Shown here piece after piece: positions 34,164-42,575 of a stretch of DNA of 53,133 nt; position 1 is the stretch's first letter; each line of letters opens with the position of its first letter. Origin of the DNA: an uncultured Syntrophobacterales bacterium (GTDB lineage: Bacteria; Desulfobacterota; Syntrophia; Syntrophales; UBA5619); contig CAIYSL010000092.1 of the NCBI GenBank assembly GCA_903928915.1, positions 1-53,133 of the forward strand, read 5' to 3'. The position numbers and the translations under genes were made by a program. The notes below the pieces were generated by a model. It saw only the letters and a list, made by a program, of their open reading frames with translations, was not told the origin of the DNA and did no database searches.

Positions 34164-34933
34164 TTGCACCGTCAAGAAACCGTCAGTTATCCGAACGGAA
34201 TCCGGACCGGATGCCGTTGAACCGGAAGAGTCCCCCGGCGCGTTTTCCCAAGAAGGCGCTCCCCGCCGACGCGGGAAACGAGATCTGGCTCGTGACGCTG
34301 AGCGACCTGCTGATGCTGCTGTTGATCTTCTTCGTCCTGCTGTTTGCCGTGATCCTGCACCGGCAGAACCAGGCAGTGGCCACCCCGGCAGCCCCGCCGC
34401 CTCCGGCTGCGTCCGTCGAAGCCCCTCCCGCGCCCGCACTGCCGCCGGCCCGGGACGTCGTCCCCCCCCCGCCATCGCAAACGGCGGCGCTGGAGGCGGA
34501 CCTCGCCGAGCTGCTCGGAGAGCGGACCGAACGGGAGGTGACGCTGGAGCGGCGCTCCAACACCATCGTCGTGACCCTTCCCGAACGGATCGTATTCGAC
34601 TCCGGCAGGTCGGAACTCAAAGGCTCGGTGCAGCCGCTGCTGGAACAGGTGGCCCGCTTCATCCGCAACCATCCGGAGGTGGCGGTCGAGGTCCACGGCC
34701 ATACCGACGACCGGCCGATCAGCAGCCCGCGGTTCCCCTCCAACTGGGAGTTGTCCGCCGACCGTGCCACCCAGGTCGCCAAGGCCCTCGTCCGTCTGGG
34801 AACGGACCCGGTGCGGCTGTCCGTTCGGGGCTTCGGCGAATACCGTCCGCTCGCCGCCAACGACAGCGACCTCAACCGGGTGAAAAACCGGCGGGTGGAG
34901 GTCCAGTTCTCCCTCCTGTCCGCCGGGCCCTGA
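34160..34933 (+). CDS. motB: Flagellar motor stator protein MotB (OmpA-like domain)
   Basis: A 257-residue stator subunit. One membrane segment, VTLSDLLMLLLIFFVLLFAV, carries Asp49, the proton-channel aspartate. A Pro/Ala-rich linker (about 65-105) leads to an OmpA-like peptidoglycan-binding domain with FDSGRSELKG, EVHGHTDDRPI, LSADRATQVAKAL and NRVKNRRVEVQF. The GTG start overlaps the motA stop as GTGA, so the pair is translationally coupled. The 40 residues before the membrane helix are basic, consistent with a cytoplasmic N-terminus. Since the partner is MotA-like rather than TolQ/ExbB, a motor role is more likely than TolR. Confidence 0.9.
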   Translation: MIAPSRNRQLSERNPDRMPLNRKSPPARFPKKALPADAGNEIWLVTLSDLLMLLLIFFVLLFAVILHRQNQAVATPAAPPPPAASVEAPPAPALPPARDVVPPPPSQTAALEADLAELLGERTEREVTLERRSNTIVVTLPERIVFDSGRSELKGSVQPLLEQVARFIRNHPEVAVEVHGHTDDRPISSPRFPSNWELSADRATQVAKALVRLGTDPVRLSVRGFGEYRPLAANDSDLNRVKNRRVEVQFSLLSAGP

Positions 34934-34958
34934 CCGCCCCGCACCGCGGAAAAACGGC

Positions 34959-34987
34959 TTGACATGCCGCGGGGTCATCCCTATCGT
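34959..34987 (+). promoter_or_regulatory. Sigma70 promoter of the sulfite-oxidase-type gene
   Basis: TTGACA (34959-34964), 17 bp, TATCGT (34982-34987). It gives a leader of about 150 bases before the GTG at 35146, all of which is strongly structured. Confidence 0.65.
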
Positions 34988-35003
34988 CACCCGTGAGGGG
35001 CGT

Positions 35004-35088
35004 CTTGCCCCGGGCAAGCGGGCAACGGACCGGGGTGTGCCCCGCAGTGTTGCCCGTTGCTCTCCTGTTCAACTCCCCGGATGCGGGG
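35004..35088 (+). ncRNA. Structured 5' leader of the sulfite-oxidase-type gene, candidate cis-regulatory RNA
   Basis: Three consecutive hairpins lie between promoter and gene. The first is CTTGCCC/GGGCAAG (35004-35018, 7-1-7). The second has an 8-bp outer stem CGGGCAAC (35019-35026)/GTTGCCCG (35049-35056), a symmetric 4x4 internal loop GGAC/CAGT and an inner stem CGGGG/CCCCG closed by a TGTG loop. The third is CCCCG-GATG-CGGGG (35075-35088). The downstream gene encodes a molybdoenzyme, so a molybdenum-cofactor-type riboswitch is an obvious hypothesis, but I cannot match the consensus by eye. A stability element is the alternative. Confidence 0.35.
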
Positions 35089-35145
35089 CTGCCACTCGAC
35101 TGTCCCGGAAGAGGGGAAGACGGTACGCGATTACGGAGGTGCGCC

Positions 35146-36189
35146 GTGAAACCGACCCTGCGCGTCATGACCGAGCAGCCTTTCAACGCCGAAACCCCGG
35201 CCGAGCACCTCACCTCCTGGATCACCCCCACTGCGGTTTTCTTCAGCCGCAACCAGGGCGCCATCCCGGCGCGCCGCATCTCGCTGAAGCGCTGGCGGCT
35301 CACCGTGGAGGGGGAAGTGGATCGCCAGCTCACCCTGACCTTCGACGAACTCTGCCGCCTCCCCCGGGCGATCGCAGCCGACACCCTGGAGTGCTCGGGC
35401 AATGGCCGGTCGCTCCTCGGCGAACGGACCTCGGGCAACCCCTGGACGATCGGCGGGGTGGGAAACGCCGTCTGGGCCGGCGTGTGGCTCCGGGATGTGC
35501 TCGCTGAGGCGGGCCTGAAACCGACTGCCCGGCACGTGGCCTGCGAGGGGTTCGACACCCCCTTGGGCACCGCCGGGGTCAAGTTCATCCGCAGCATCCC
35601 CCTGGCAAAGGCGCTCGCCTCGACGCTCCTCGCCACCGAGATGAACGGCGAGCCCCTGCCGCTCAAGCACGGCTACCCGCTGAGGGCGCTCGCCCTGGGG
35701 TGGACCGGCGCCAACTGCGTGAAATGGCTCTCCCGCATCATGGTCCGGGAGCAGCCCTGGGAGGGGTTCTACATGGACAGCGTCTACCGGTTATTCCCGA
35801 AGGGGCAGGATCCCCGGTCGGGAGAGGTGGTCACGGCAATCAAACTCAAGGCGATCATCACCCGGCCGCAGCCGGCCGCGAAGATCGCGACAGGGAGCGT
35901 CGCCATCCTGGGGGCGGCCTACGCGGGCGAGGCCGACGTGGCGCGGGTCGATGTCTCGACGGACGGCGGCGCGACCTGGCGACCCGCCGAGTTCATCGGC
36001 CCCCACGAGCCCTATGCCTGGCGGCAGTGGCAGTTCCTCTGGGAAGCGCGGGGGCCGGGACAATACAGGATCATGGCCCGCGCCTTCGACACCGAGGGCC
36101 GCGCGCAGCCGATGGAAGCCGCGCTCAACGCCCTCGGCTACGGCAACAACGGCGTCCGGGAGCACGCGGTGGCGGTGACGATCGCCTGA
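35146..36189 (+). CDS. Sulfite-oxidase-type molybdopterin enzyme
   Basis: A 347-residue protein with an oxidoreductase molybdopterin-binding domain (first ~210 residues) and a C-terminal Mo-co dimerisation domain. Cys83 in DTLECSGNGRSLL is the molybdenum ligand of sulfite oxidases. VACEGFDTPLG, PLKHGYPLRALALGWTGANCVKWL and VDVSTDGGATW are family blocks. The GTG start follows GGAGG by six bases. There is no signal peptide and no heme domain, so it resembles the cytoplasmic, plant-type or SorA-like catalytic module; it may oxidise sulfite or another small oxo-acceptor, and the electron partner is not evident nearby. It is convergent with the first aminotransferase-fold gene (25 bp between). Confidence 0.9.
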   Translation: MKPTLRVMTEQPFNAETPAEHLTSWITPTAVFFSRNQGAIPARRISLKRWRLTVEGEVDRQLTLTFDELCRLPRAIAADTLECSGNGRSLLGERTSGNPWTIGGVGNAVWAGVWLRDVLAEAGLKPTARHVACEGFDTPLGTAGVKFIRSIPLAKALASTLLATEMNGEPLPLKHGYPLRALALGWTGANCVKWLSRIMVREQPWEGFYMDSVYRLFPKGQDPRSGEVVTAIKLKAIITRPQPAAKIATGSVAILGAAYAGEADVARVDVSTDGGATWRPAEFIGPHEPYAWRQWQFLWEARGPGQYRIMARAFDTEGRAQPMEAALNALGYGNNGVREHAVAVTIA

Positions 36190-36214
36190 AGGGAAATGCG
36201 CGTTGCGCGTCTTT

Positions 36215-37606
36215 TCAGTACCCCGCCCCGGCCTCCACCTCGCCGATCGCCTCGTCGAGGATGTCGAGCGCCCAGTCCAGCTCCTCGCGGGTGATGACCA
36301 GGGCCGGCCGGAGGGTGATGATATTGCCGTCGATCGTCTTGAAGGCGAGCCCCCGCTCCAGGCACTTGAACATGATCGCCTCGGCCTCCCGAGGAGCGCG
36401 CTCCTTCGTCTGACGGTCGCGGACCAAGTCGATCCCGATGTGGAGCCCGATCCCCGTGACCGACCCGATCAGCGGATGACGCCCGGCCATAGCCCGCAGC
36501 CGTTCGAGCGCGTGGGCCCCCAGGTTCGCGGCGCGGCCGCAGAGGTCCTCCTGTTCGATCACCGCGATCTCCGCCAGGGCCGCGGCGGCAGACAGGGCGT
36601 TCTTCTCGTGGGTGTAGTGGCCGACCGAGCGGTCCGGGCAGCAGTTGTACTTTTCCTGCGTGACGATCCCGGCCAAGGGGACGATCCCGCCGCCGAGCGA
36701 CTTGCCCAGGACCAGGATGTCGGGCGTGAGAAAGTGCTCGCTGGCGAACATCCGCCCGGTCCTGCCGAACCCCTCGATCACCTCGTCGAAGATCAGAAGC
36801 GCCCCGTATCTTACGCAGAGCTCCCTGACCCCTTCCCAGTACCGCCGGCTGGGCACCACGGGGTTGGCCGAGATCGGCTCGCCGATCACGGCCGCCATCT
36901 CCGGCTCCCGCCTGAGGACCAGCTCGATCTGCCTGAGGCATTCGGCATCCACATCCTCCTCGCGGGTGAACCGCCAGGGGTTCCGGTAGTAGTTGGGGAA
37001 CTCCACGTGGAAGGCGCCGGGGACGAGCGGGCCGAGGCCGCCGTGGAAATGCTCCTCCCCCCCCACGCCGGCGGCCCCGAACCCTGCCCCGTGGAAGGAG
37101 TCCCAGTAGGAGATCGTCTTGAACCGGCCGGTGACATACCGGGCGAGCTTCAGCGCCATCTCGATGGCGTCGCTCCCCGAGGGACAGAACAGCGACCGGC
37201 TGAGGCCGCCGGGCGTGATCTCGGCCAGCTTCTTCGCCAGCCGGACCATGGGAAGGTTGGTGTACCGCCGCGGGCAGAAGCTGAGCCCTTGGTCGAGCTG
37301 CTCCTTGACCGCCCCGACCACTGCCGGGTGGTTGAACCCGGCGTTGTGGACCCCGTTGCCGTGCATGTCCAGGTACCGTTTCCCGTCGAGGTCCTCCAGC
37401 CAGGCCCCCTCGGCGCGGGCGAGCACGTTGAGCACCGGCGTGGAGAGGCTCTGGTGGAGGAAATACCGGCTGTCCTCGTCGAACCACATCCGGGCCTCTC
37501 CCGCGAGATTCCGCTCCCAGTACCGCTGCCGGGCCTCGGTGGTGTTCACATCCCCCTGTTCCGCTGCGGGCCGGACTCCTCTGCCCGCCTGCCGGTCAAT
37601 CGCCAT
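36215..37606 (-). CDS. Class III aminotransferase-fold PLP enzyme, PbfA-like paralogue 1
   Basis: A 463-residue fold-type I PLP enzyme. Lys302 in VLGKSLGGGIVPL is the Schiff-base lysine; IFDEVIEGFGRTGRMFASEH contains the cofactor aspartate. The N-terminal half (YFLHQSLSTPVLNVL, YLDMHGNGVHNAGFNHP, LSFCPRRYTNLP) shares a distinctive pattern with the divergent neighbour at 37840. That pattern is seen in the class III subgroup containing (R)-1-hydroxy-2-aminoethylphosphonate ammonia-lyase (PbfA), usually annotated 'aspartate aminotransferase family protein'. The two paralogues are only moderately alike, so this copy probably has a related but different amine substrate. The start ATG 37606 has GAGGGGGC upstream. 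Confidence 0.82.
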   Translation of the reverse strand: MAIDRQAGRGVRPAAEQGDVNTTEARQRYWERNLAGEARMWFDEDSRYFLHQSLSTPVLNVLARAEGAWLEDLDGKRYLDMHGNGVHNAGFNHPAVVGAVKEQLDQGLSFCPRRYTNLPMVRLAKKLAEITPGGLSRSLFCPSGSDAIEMALKLARYVTGRFKTISYWDSFHGAGFGAAGVGGEEHFHGGLGPLVPGAFHVEFPNYYRNPWRFTREEDVDAECLRQIELVLRREPEMAAVIGEPISANPVVPSRRYWEGVRELCVRYGALLIFDEVIEGFGRTGRMFASEHFLTPDILVLGKSLGGGIVPLAGIVTQEKYNCCPDRSVGHYTHEKNALSAAAALAEIAVIEQEDLCGRAANLGAHALERLRAMAGRHPLIGSVTGIGLHIGIDLVRDRQTKERAPREAEAIMFKCLERGLAFKTIDGNIITLRPALVITREELDWALDILDEAIGEVEAGAGY

Positions 37607-37697
37607 CGCCAGCCCCCTCGTTTGTTCCGGATCCCGGCACCTGCCCCGGACACCGATCCGGGGTTCGCCGGGGTGACGCCTCCTCATCTGGGTTGCC

Positions 37698-37727
37698 ATT
37701 ATTCGTTCATCCGCGGCCCCGGGGCAA
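37698..37727 (-). promoter_or_regulatory. Possible promoter of PbfA-like paralogue 1
   Basis: On the minus strand TTGCCC (37727-37722), 18 bp, AATAAT (37703-37698). The -10 is good and the -35 weak. The 233-bp divergent spacer also has TTGACT (37765-37770) on the plus strand, but no good -10 follows it. Confidence 0.3.
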
Positions 37728-37839
37728 GGGAAAAAAAGTGATCCATTCCATAAGAAAAGAGGAATTGACTTGCGCAAACGGGGATGTTACGGAAAACACG
37801 GTCGAATCATCATCCCATCGCTGAGCAAGGAGCTGCCCC

Positions 37840-39201
37840 ATGGAAAAGCTGCACCGGTCGGAAGGCGACATCAACATCTCTCCGCGCCGCAAACGCTGGC
37901 AGGACGAGAATCTCGACGCCGAGACCCGGGCCCTCCTCGCCGAGGACGAGAAATACTTCCTCCGCCAGTCCCTCTCCACCCCCTGCCTGAACGGGCTTGG
38001 CGCCTGCGACGGGATCTGGGTCGAGGACCTCCAGGGCCGGCGGTACATGGACTTCCACGGGAACAACGTCCACCAGGTGGGGTTCGCCAACCCGGCGGTG
38101 ATCGCCGCGATCAAGGAACAGCTCGACGGCGGGCTCTCCTTCTGTACGCGGCGGTACACCAACCGCGTGGCAGTGGACCTGGCGAAGAAGCTCGCCCAGA
38201 TCGCGCCGGGGGACCTCAGCAAGGTCCTGTTGTGCCCCGGCGGGGCGGAGGCGATCGGCATGGCGCTCAAGCTCGCCCGGATCGCCACGGGCCGCCACAA
38301 GACGATCTCCATGTGGGACTCCTTCCACGGGGCGTCGCTCGACGCGATCTCGGTCGGCGGCGAGGCGGTCTTCCGCCAGGACATCGGGCCGCTCCTGCCC
38401 GGCACGGAGCACGTGCCGCCCCCGGACGAATACCACTGCCTCTACCAGTGCCGCGGCCGCGGCGGCTGCGACATGATGTGCGCCCGGTACGTGGAGTACG
38501 TCCTGGAGAAGGAAGGCGACGTGGCGGCGGTGATCGCCGAGCCGATCCGGAGCACACCCTACATCCCGAAGCCCGAATACTGGCAGATCATCCGCAAGGC
38601 CTGCGACCGTCACGGGGCGCTCTTGATCTTCGACGAGATCCCCCATGCCCTCGGCAGGACCGGCCGAATGTTCACCTGTGAGAACTTCGCCGTCGTCCCC
38701 GACATGCTGGTGATCGGCAAGGGGCTGGGCGGCGGCATCCTCCCGCTGGCCGCCCTGATCGCCCGCGAGGGGCTCGACGTGGCGGCAGACCGCGCCCTGG
38801 GCCACTACACCCACGAGAAGAGCCCGGTCGCCTGCGCCGCGGCCCTGGCCACGATCCGGTACGTGGAGGAGAACAACCTCGCCGCACACGCCCGCGAGCT
38901 CGGTCAATACGCACTCGCCAGGATGGCGGCGATGATGGAGCGCCATCCCCTGATCGGCGACGTACGCGGCCTGGGGCTGTTTCTGGGCATCGAGCTGGTG
39001 AAGGACCGGGCAACGGGCGAGCGGGCGAGCGAGGAGGCGGAGGCGGTGATGTACGCGGCCCTCAGCCGCGGGCTGAGCTTCAAGCTCACGATGGGAAACA
39101 TCCTCACCCTGACCCCGGCGCTGACGATCACCCGCGCCGAGCTGGACCGGGCACTGGACATCGTCGAGGCCTGCATCGGGGAGGTCGAACAGGACGCGTG
39201 A
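37840..39201 (+). CDS. Class III aminotransferase-fold PLP enzyme, PbfA-like paralogue 2
   Basis: A 453-residue cytoplasmic PLP enzyme. Lys294 in DMLVIGKGLGGGILPL is the Schiff-base lysine and LLIFDEIPHALGRTGRMF holds the cofactor aspartate. The start EGDINISPRRKRWQDENLDA, then YFLRQSLSTPCLNGL, MDFHGNNVHQVGFANP and the Cys-rich CLYQCRGRGGCDMMC, look to me like the subgroup of PbfA, which splits (R)-1-hydroxy-2-aminoethylphosphonate into phosphonoacetaldehyde and ammonia and is usually found with phnW. The size is right for PbfA. A generic aminotransferase is the alternative. It is divergent from its paralogue, with tctABC beyond its 3' end. PhnW is present 34 kb away. Confidence 0.82.
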   Translation: MEKLHRSEGDINISPRRKRWQDENLDAETRALLAEDEKYFLRQSLSTPCLNGLGACDGIWVEDLQGRRYMDFHGNNVHQVGFANPAVIAAIKEQLDGGLSFCTRRYTNRVAVDLAKKLAQIAPGDLSKVLLCPGGAEAIGMALKLARIATGRHKTISMWDSFHGASLDAISVGGEAVFRQDIGPLLPGTEHVPPPDEYHCLYQCRGRGGCDMMCARYVEYVLEKEGDVAAVIAEPIRSTPYIPKPEYWQIIRKACDRHGALLIFDEIPHALGRTGRMFTCENFAVVPDMLVIGKGLGGGILPLAALIAREGLDVAADRALGHYTHEKSPVACAAALATIRYVEENNLAAHARELGQYALARMAAMMERHPLIGDVRGLGLFLGIELVKDRATGERASEEAEAVMYAALSRGLSFKLTMGNILTLTPALTITRAELDRALDIVEACIGEVEQDA

Positions 39202-39351
39202 GGGGCGGCACGCGGCAACGGCCCGCGCCGGACCCCGTCCCCCCCGGCGTTGGCGTTCCTTCATCCTGCCGGCGCTTTTCCCCTCGCATTTCCTGACCGC
39301 TGCCGGGACGCGAGGGCCGATCGTGCAGCGCTGCGCCGCCCGGCCGGCCCC

Positions 39352-40839
39352 CTACAGCATCTTTTCCCGCTTCCTGCTGAAAAAGGGGATGAAATTACTC
39401 AGCATCAGCACCAGGGCGATCCCCAGACAGACTGCCGAGAGCGGGCGGGTGAAGAAGATCGCGAAGCTCCCCTGGGAGAGGAGCAGCGCCTGTCGCATGG
39501 CCACCTCCAAGAGGGGCCCCAGGATGAAGGCCAGGCACAGGGGCGCCGGGTCGAACCCGAACTTGCGCATCAGGTAACCCAGGATCCCGAAGGCCAGCAT
39601 CAGCCCCAGGTCGATCGTCTTGAGGTTGATCGCGTAGACGCCGATGATGCAGAAGAGCATGATCAGCGGGAAGATGATCCGGTAGGGGACCTTCAGCACC
39701 TTTACCCACATCCCGATCAGGGGCAGGTTCAGGATCAGGAGCATCACGTTGCCCACGTACATCGAGGCGACGATGCCCCAGAAGACGTCGGGGTGCTCCG
39801 AGAAAAGCATCGGACCGGGGCGGACCCCGTGGATCATCAGCGCCGCGAACAGGAGAGACACCGTCCCGTTCATGGGGATCCCCAGCGACAGTAGGGGGAT
39901 GAGGGCGGAACCCGCGGCAGCGTTGTTGGCCGACTCCGGCCCCGCCACACCGGCGATCTCGCCCGTTCCGAACCGCTCAGGGTGCTTGGAGACCTTCTTC
40001 TCGACGATGTAGGACATGAAGCTGGCGATGATCCCCCCGCCGCCCGGGATCATCCCCAGGAAGAACCCCAGGAGGGAGCCGCGGGTGATGGCGCCGGCGC
40101 TCTGCCGCCACTCCTCGCGGTTCGGCAGCAGGTTCGTGATCTCCACCTTCGAGACGGTCTTGACGGCGCTCTTCTCCAGTTCCGAGAACACCTCGGCGAT
40201 CCCGAAGAGCCCCATGATCAGCGGGACGATGCCAACCCCATCGGCCAGCTCGAGCAGGTCGAAGGTGAAGCGGTTCGTGCCGTTTACCAGGTCGATCCCC
40301 ACCCAGGAGAGGAGCATGCCCAGCAGCGCCGACATCAGGGCCTTGAGCGCCGACTTGGTGGAGAGGTAGGTGGCCAGCACCAGCCCCATCAGGACAAGGG
40401 AAAAGAATTCCGGCGGGCCGAACTTAAGGGCCGCCGCCGCCAGGGGGACTGCCAGGAGCATCAGCCCCACGACGCTGAAGGTGCCGGCGATGAAGGAGCC
40501 GATGGCGCAGATGCCCAGCGCGGGCCCCGCCTTCCCCTTCAGGGCCATCTGGTAGCCGTCCACACAGGTCATGACCGAGGCCGCCTCGCCCGGGATGCTC
40601 ACGAGGATCGAGGTGGTCGACCCCCCGTACATGGAGCCGTAGTAGATCCCCGCCAGCATGATGATCGACCCCACGGGGGTGATCTGCAGGCTGATGGGCA
40701 GCAGGATGGCCATCGCGCCTGCCGGGCCGATCCCGGGCAGTACGCCCATCAGCGTCCCCAGCAGGACCCCCAGGAAACAGAACAGGAGGTTGTCAGGGGT
40801 CAGCGCGACCTGAAAGCCGTAGAGGATGTCCGTCCACAT
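39352..40839 (-). CDS. tctA: Tripartite tricarboxylate transporter large membrane subunit TctA
   Basis: A 495-residue inner-membrane protein with about 11-12 segments, the channel subunit of a carboxylate importer driven by the ion gradient. Diagnostic motifs are GVLPGIGPAGAMAILLP near residue 35, YYGSMYGGSTTSILVSIPGE, FFLGMIPGGGGIIASFMSY and EIAGVAGPESANNAAAGSALIPLLSLGIP. It is the third gene of the tctC-tctB-tctA operon, separated from tctB by an 86-bp spacer with a very strong hairpin. The cargo is set by the receptor TctC. Another Bug receptor encoded at 25.8 kb has no membrane partner of its own and may also dock here. Confidence 0.94.
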   Translation of the reverse strand: MWTDILYGFQVALTPDNLLFCFLGVLLGTLMGVLPGIGPAGAMAILLPISLQITPVGSIIMLAGIYYGSMYGGSTTSILVSIPGEAASVMTCVDGYQMALKGKAGPALGICAIGSFIAGTFSVVGLMLLAVPLAAAALKFGPPEFFSLVLMGLVLATYLSTKSALKALMSALLGMLLSWVGIDLVNGTNRFTFDLLELADGVGIVPLIMGLFGIAEVFSELEKSAVKTVSKVEITNLLPNREEWRQSAGAITRGSLLGFFLGMIPGGGGIIASFMSYIVEKKVSKHPERFGTGEIAGVAGPESANNAAAGSALIPLLSLGIPMNGTVSLLFAALMIHGVRPGPMLFSEHPDVFWGIVASMYVGNVMLLILNLPLIGMWVKVLKVPYRIIFPLIMLFCIIGVYAINLKTIDLGLMLAFGILGYLMRKFGFDPAPLCLAFILGPLLEVAMRQALLLSQGSFAIFFTRPLSAVCLGIALVLMLSNFIPFFSRKREKML

Positions 40840-40870
40840 AGCGCCACCGTCTCTCGCCGAACAGATGAAC

Positions 40871-40907
40871 AGGGAGGCCCGCCCCCGGCCGGGGGCGGGC
40901 CATCCCT
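40871..40907 (-). repeat. Strong hairpin between tctB and tctA
   Basis: Bases 40876-40901 form a perfect 26-nt palindrome (GGCCCGCCCCCGG and its complement) extended by AGGGA/TCCCT across a bulged A. No U-run follows on the minus strand, so it is unlikely to be an intrinsic terminator; a role in uncoupling tctB and tctA mRNA levels is plausible. Confidence 0.6.
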
Positions 40908-40925
40908 CCTTGGGTATTCAACGGC

Positions 40926-41396
40926 TCAGCCGAGCCGGAGCAGTCCCTGGGGCAGGTTGACCTGCAACAGGGTAGAAAAGAGCAGGTAGCTGAGCACGGA
41001 GGTCGCGGCCGACCAGGCCACGGCGCCGATCCAGCTTCCCTTTTCGTAGATCTGGAACAGCAGGAACAAGAACGCAAAGGTGCACAGGACGTACCCCACC
41101 GGGGTCATCAGGAAGATGTAGGCAAAATTCGCCGCGACGACCACCAGGATCCGCCAGCCGTGGGTCCTCTCTGCGCTGCCGGCGGCCTGCCGCCGGCCCA
41201 GGGTTGCCCGGAAGAACAGGGCAATCGCCAAAAGCCCCAGCAGGGTCGCCGTTCCCAGGAACATGAACCCGGAGCCCGGCTCCCTCGGCGTGCCGACGCC
41301 CAGGTCCAAGGCCCCGTGAATCACGTACCCGGAGAAGATCATCAGGATCAGGGAGATCCAGAGATCGCTTCCCGTGTACACCGACCAATGCTTCAT
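40926..41396 (-). CDS. tctB: Tripartite tricarboxylate transporter small membrane subunit TctB
   Basis: A 156-residue protein with four predicted membrane helices (near residues 13, 45, 82 and 120), the small subunit of the Tct transporter. The pattern of short hydrophobic protein between tctC and tctA, and GYVIHGALDLGVGTPREPGS after the first helix, matches the TctB family, which is poorly conserved in sequence. Its assignment rests largely on position. The ATG at 41396 is 39 bp after the tctC stop. Confidence 0.88.
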   Translation of the reverse strand: MKHWSVYTGSDLWISLILMIFSGYVIHGALDLGVGTPREPGSGFMFLGTATLLGLLAIALFFRATLGRRQAAGSAERTHGWRILVVVAANFAYIFLMTPVGYVLCTFAFLFLLFQIYEKGSWIGAVAWSAATSVLSYLLFSTLLQVNLPQGLLRLG

Positions 41397-41435
41397 CGTG
41401 AAATCTCTCCCTTACGCCTGCCCGCCGGGGTCGGG

Positions 41436-42437
41436 CTACTTCTTCTGGAGCCCGATCTTCTTGGCCAGTTGCTCCACGTCCTTGTACCCCTTCACAAGAT
41501 GCTCCTTCAGGGCCTGGCCCGTGATGGGCATGCCGTCCTGGAAGATGTACCGCTCCTTGGCGTAGGCCTGGAACGAGGGGGCCTTCCGCCCTGCCTCGAA
41601 GATGGTGATCAGCTTCTGGACGATCGGCTCGGGAAGCCCCTTCGGTCCGGAGACGAACAGACCCGAATAGAAGACCTCCGACTTCATCCCGTAGTCCTTG
41701 GCCACTTCCTTGAGAGTCGGCAGATCGGGGAAGGCCGCCAGCCGCTTCTCGCCCTGCATGACCGCCAGGGCCCGCAGTTTGCCCGCCTGCACCTGGGAGA
41801 TGCAGGACTCGGTCGCGATCCCGCCGGCCATCAGATGGCCTCCCAGCAGGGCGGCGATGATCTTGTTCTCCCCCGCAAAGGGGACATGGGAGAGCTTCAG
41901 ACCCGTCTCGAGGCCCATCTGCGCCATGGTCAGGTAGGGCACCGTGCCGAACCCCGGATTCCCGAAGGTCAGCTTATCGGGGTTCTCCTTGGCATAGGCC
42001 AGCAGGTCCTTGAGGGTCTTGAAGGGGCTGTTCGCCGGGACGACGATGAAGTGGGTGAAGATCCCGTAGAAGATGACCGGGGTCATCTCCGAGATGGGAT
42101 CGAACTTCAGCTTCATGGTGTGGGGGGCCCGCACGAAGGGCGTGTCGGTGGAGGGGAACAGGGTATACCCGTCCGGCTTGGAATTGACCACGTAGCTGGC
42201 CGCGATCATGTGGCTCGCCCCCGGCCGGTTTTCCACGACGATGTCCTGGCCGGCGACTTTCTTGCTGCCCTCGATCAGCATCCGCGTCGCCACGTCCACG
42301 ATCCCGCCCGGATCCATCCCGCAGACCATGGTGATCGTTTTGGCGGGAAATTCCTGCGCCGACGCGGCCGTTCCCAGGCCCAGCACCAGCAACGCACCGA
42401 TAAGACACGCGAGAATCTTTCCTGAACACCTTTTCAT
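41436..42437 (-). CDS. tctC: Bug/TctC periplasmic receptor of the Tct transporter
   Basis: A 333-residue receptor, first gene of the transport operon. The signal peptide is KILACLIGALLVLGLGTAASA, with mature start QEFPAKTITMVCGMDPGGIV, a Bug signature. Other family blocks are KPDGYTLFPSTDTPFV, AKENPDKLTFGNPGFG and HVPFAGENKIIAALLGGHL. It has GGAGGCAGAG before the ATG. The ligand is probably a dicarboxylate or related organic acid; nothing in the sequence identifies it. It is divergent from a molybdopterin oxidoreductase gene, with which it shares a compact two-way promoter region. Confidence 0.93.
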   Translation of the reverse strand: MKRCSGKILACLIGALLVLGLGTAASAQEFPAKTITMVCGMDPGGIVDVATRMLIEGSKKVAGQDIVVENRPGASHMIAASYVVNSKPDGYTLFPSTDTPFVRAPHTMKLKFDPISEMTPVIFYGIFTHFIVVPANSPFKTLKDLLAYAKENPDKLTFGNPGFGTVPYLTMAQMGLETGLKLSHVPFAGENKIIAALLGGHLMAGGIATESCISQVQAGKLRALAVMQGEKRLAAFPDLPTLKEVAKDYGMKSEVFYSGLFVSGPKGLPEPIVQKLITIFEAGRKAPSFQAYAKERYIFQDGMPITGQALKEHLVKGYKDVEQLAKKIGLQKK

Positions 42438-42535
42438 CTCTGCCTCCCTCGCCTTGATCGAAGGTCCGACAACCCCGTCCGCCGCTCATCGCCGGCAGGC
42501 CACCTCGCCGCATCGGTAAACACCAATCGACCGCT

Positions 42536-42564
42536 TTGATAGCCGGGCACCGCCCCTTTGTCAA
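42536..42564 (-). promoter_or_regulatory. Sigma70 promoter of tctCBA
   Basis: Minus-strand TTGACA (42564-42559), 17 bp, TATCAA (42541-42536). The -35 lies inside the inverted repeat TTTGTCAAGACAAA (42557-42570), a likely regulator site. Confidence 0.65.
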
Positions 42565-42575
42565 GACAAATCCCC

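Noticed and set aside
36215-39201. The class III enzymes as taurine:pyruvate aminotransferases
   Set aside because: Their N-terminal halves do not resemble Tpa, and no Xsc or sulfoacetaldehyde reductase gene is present.
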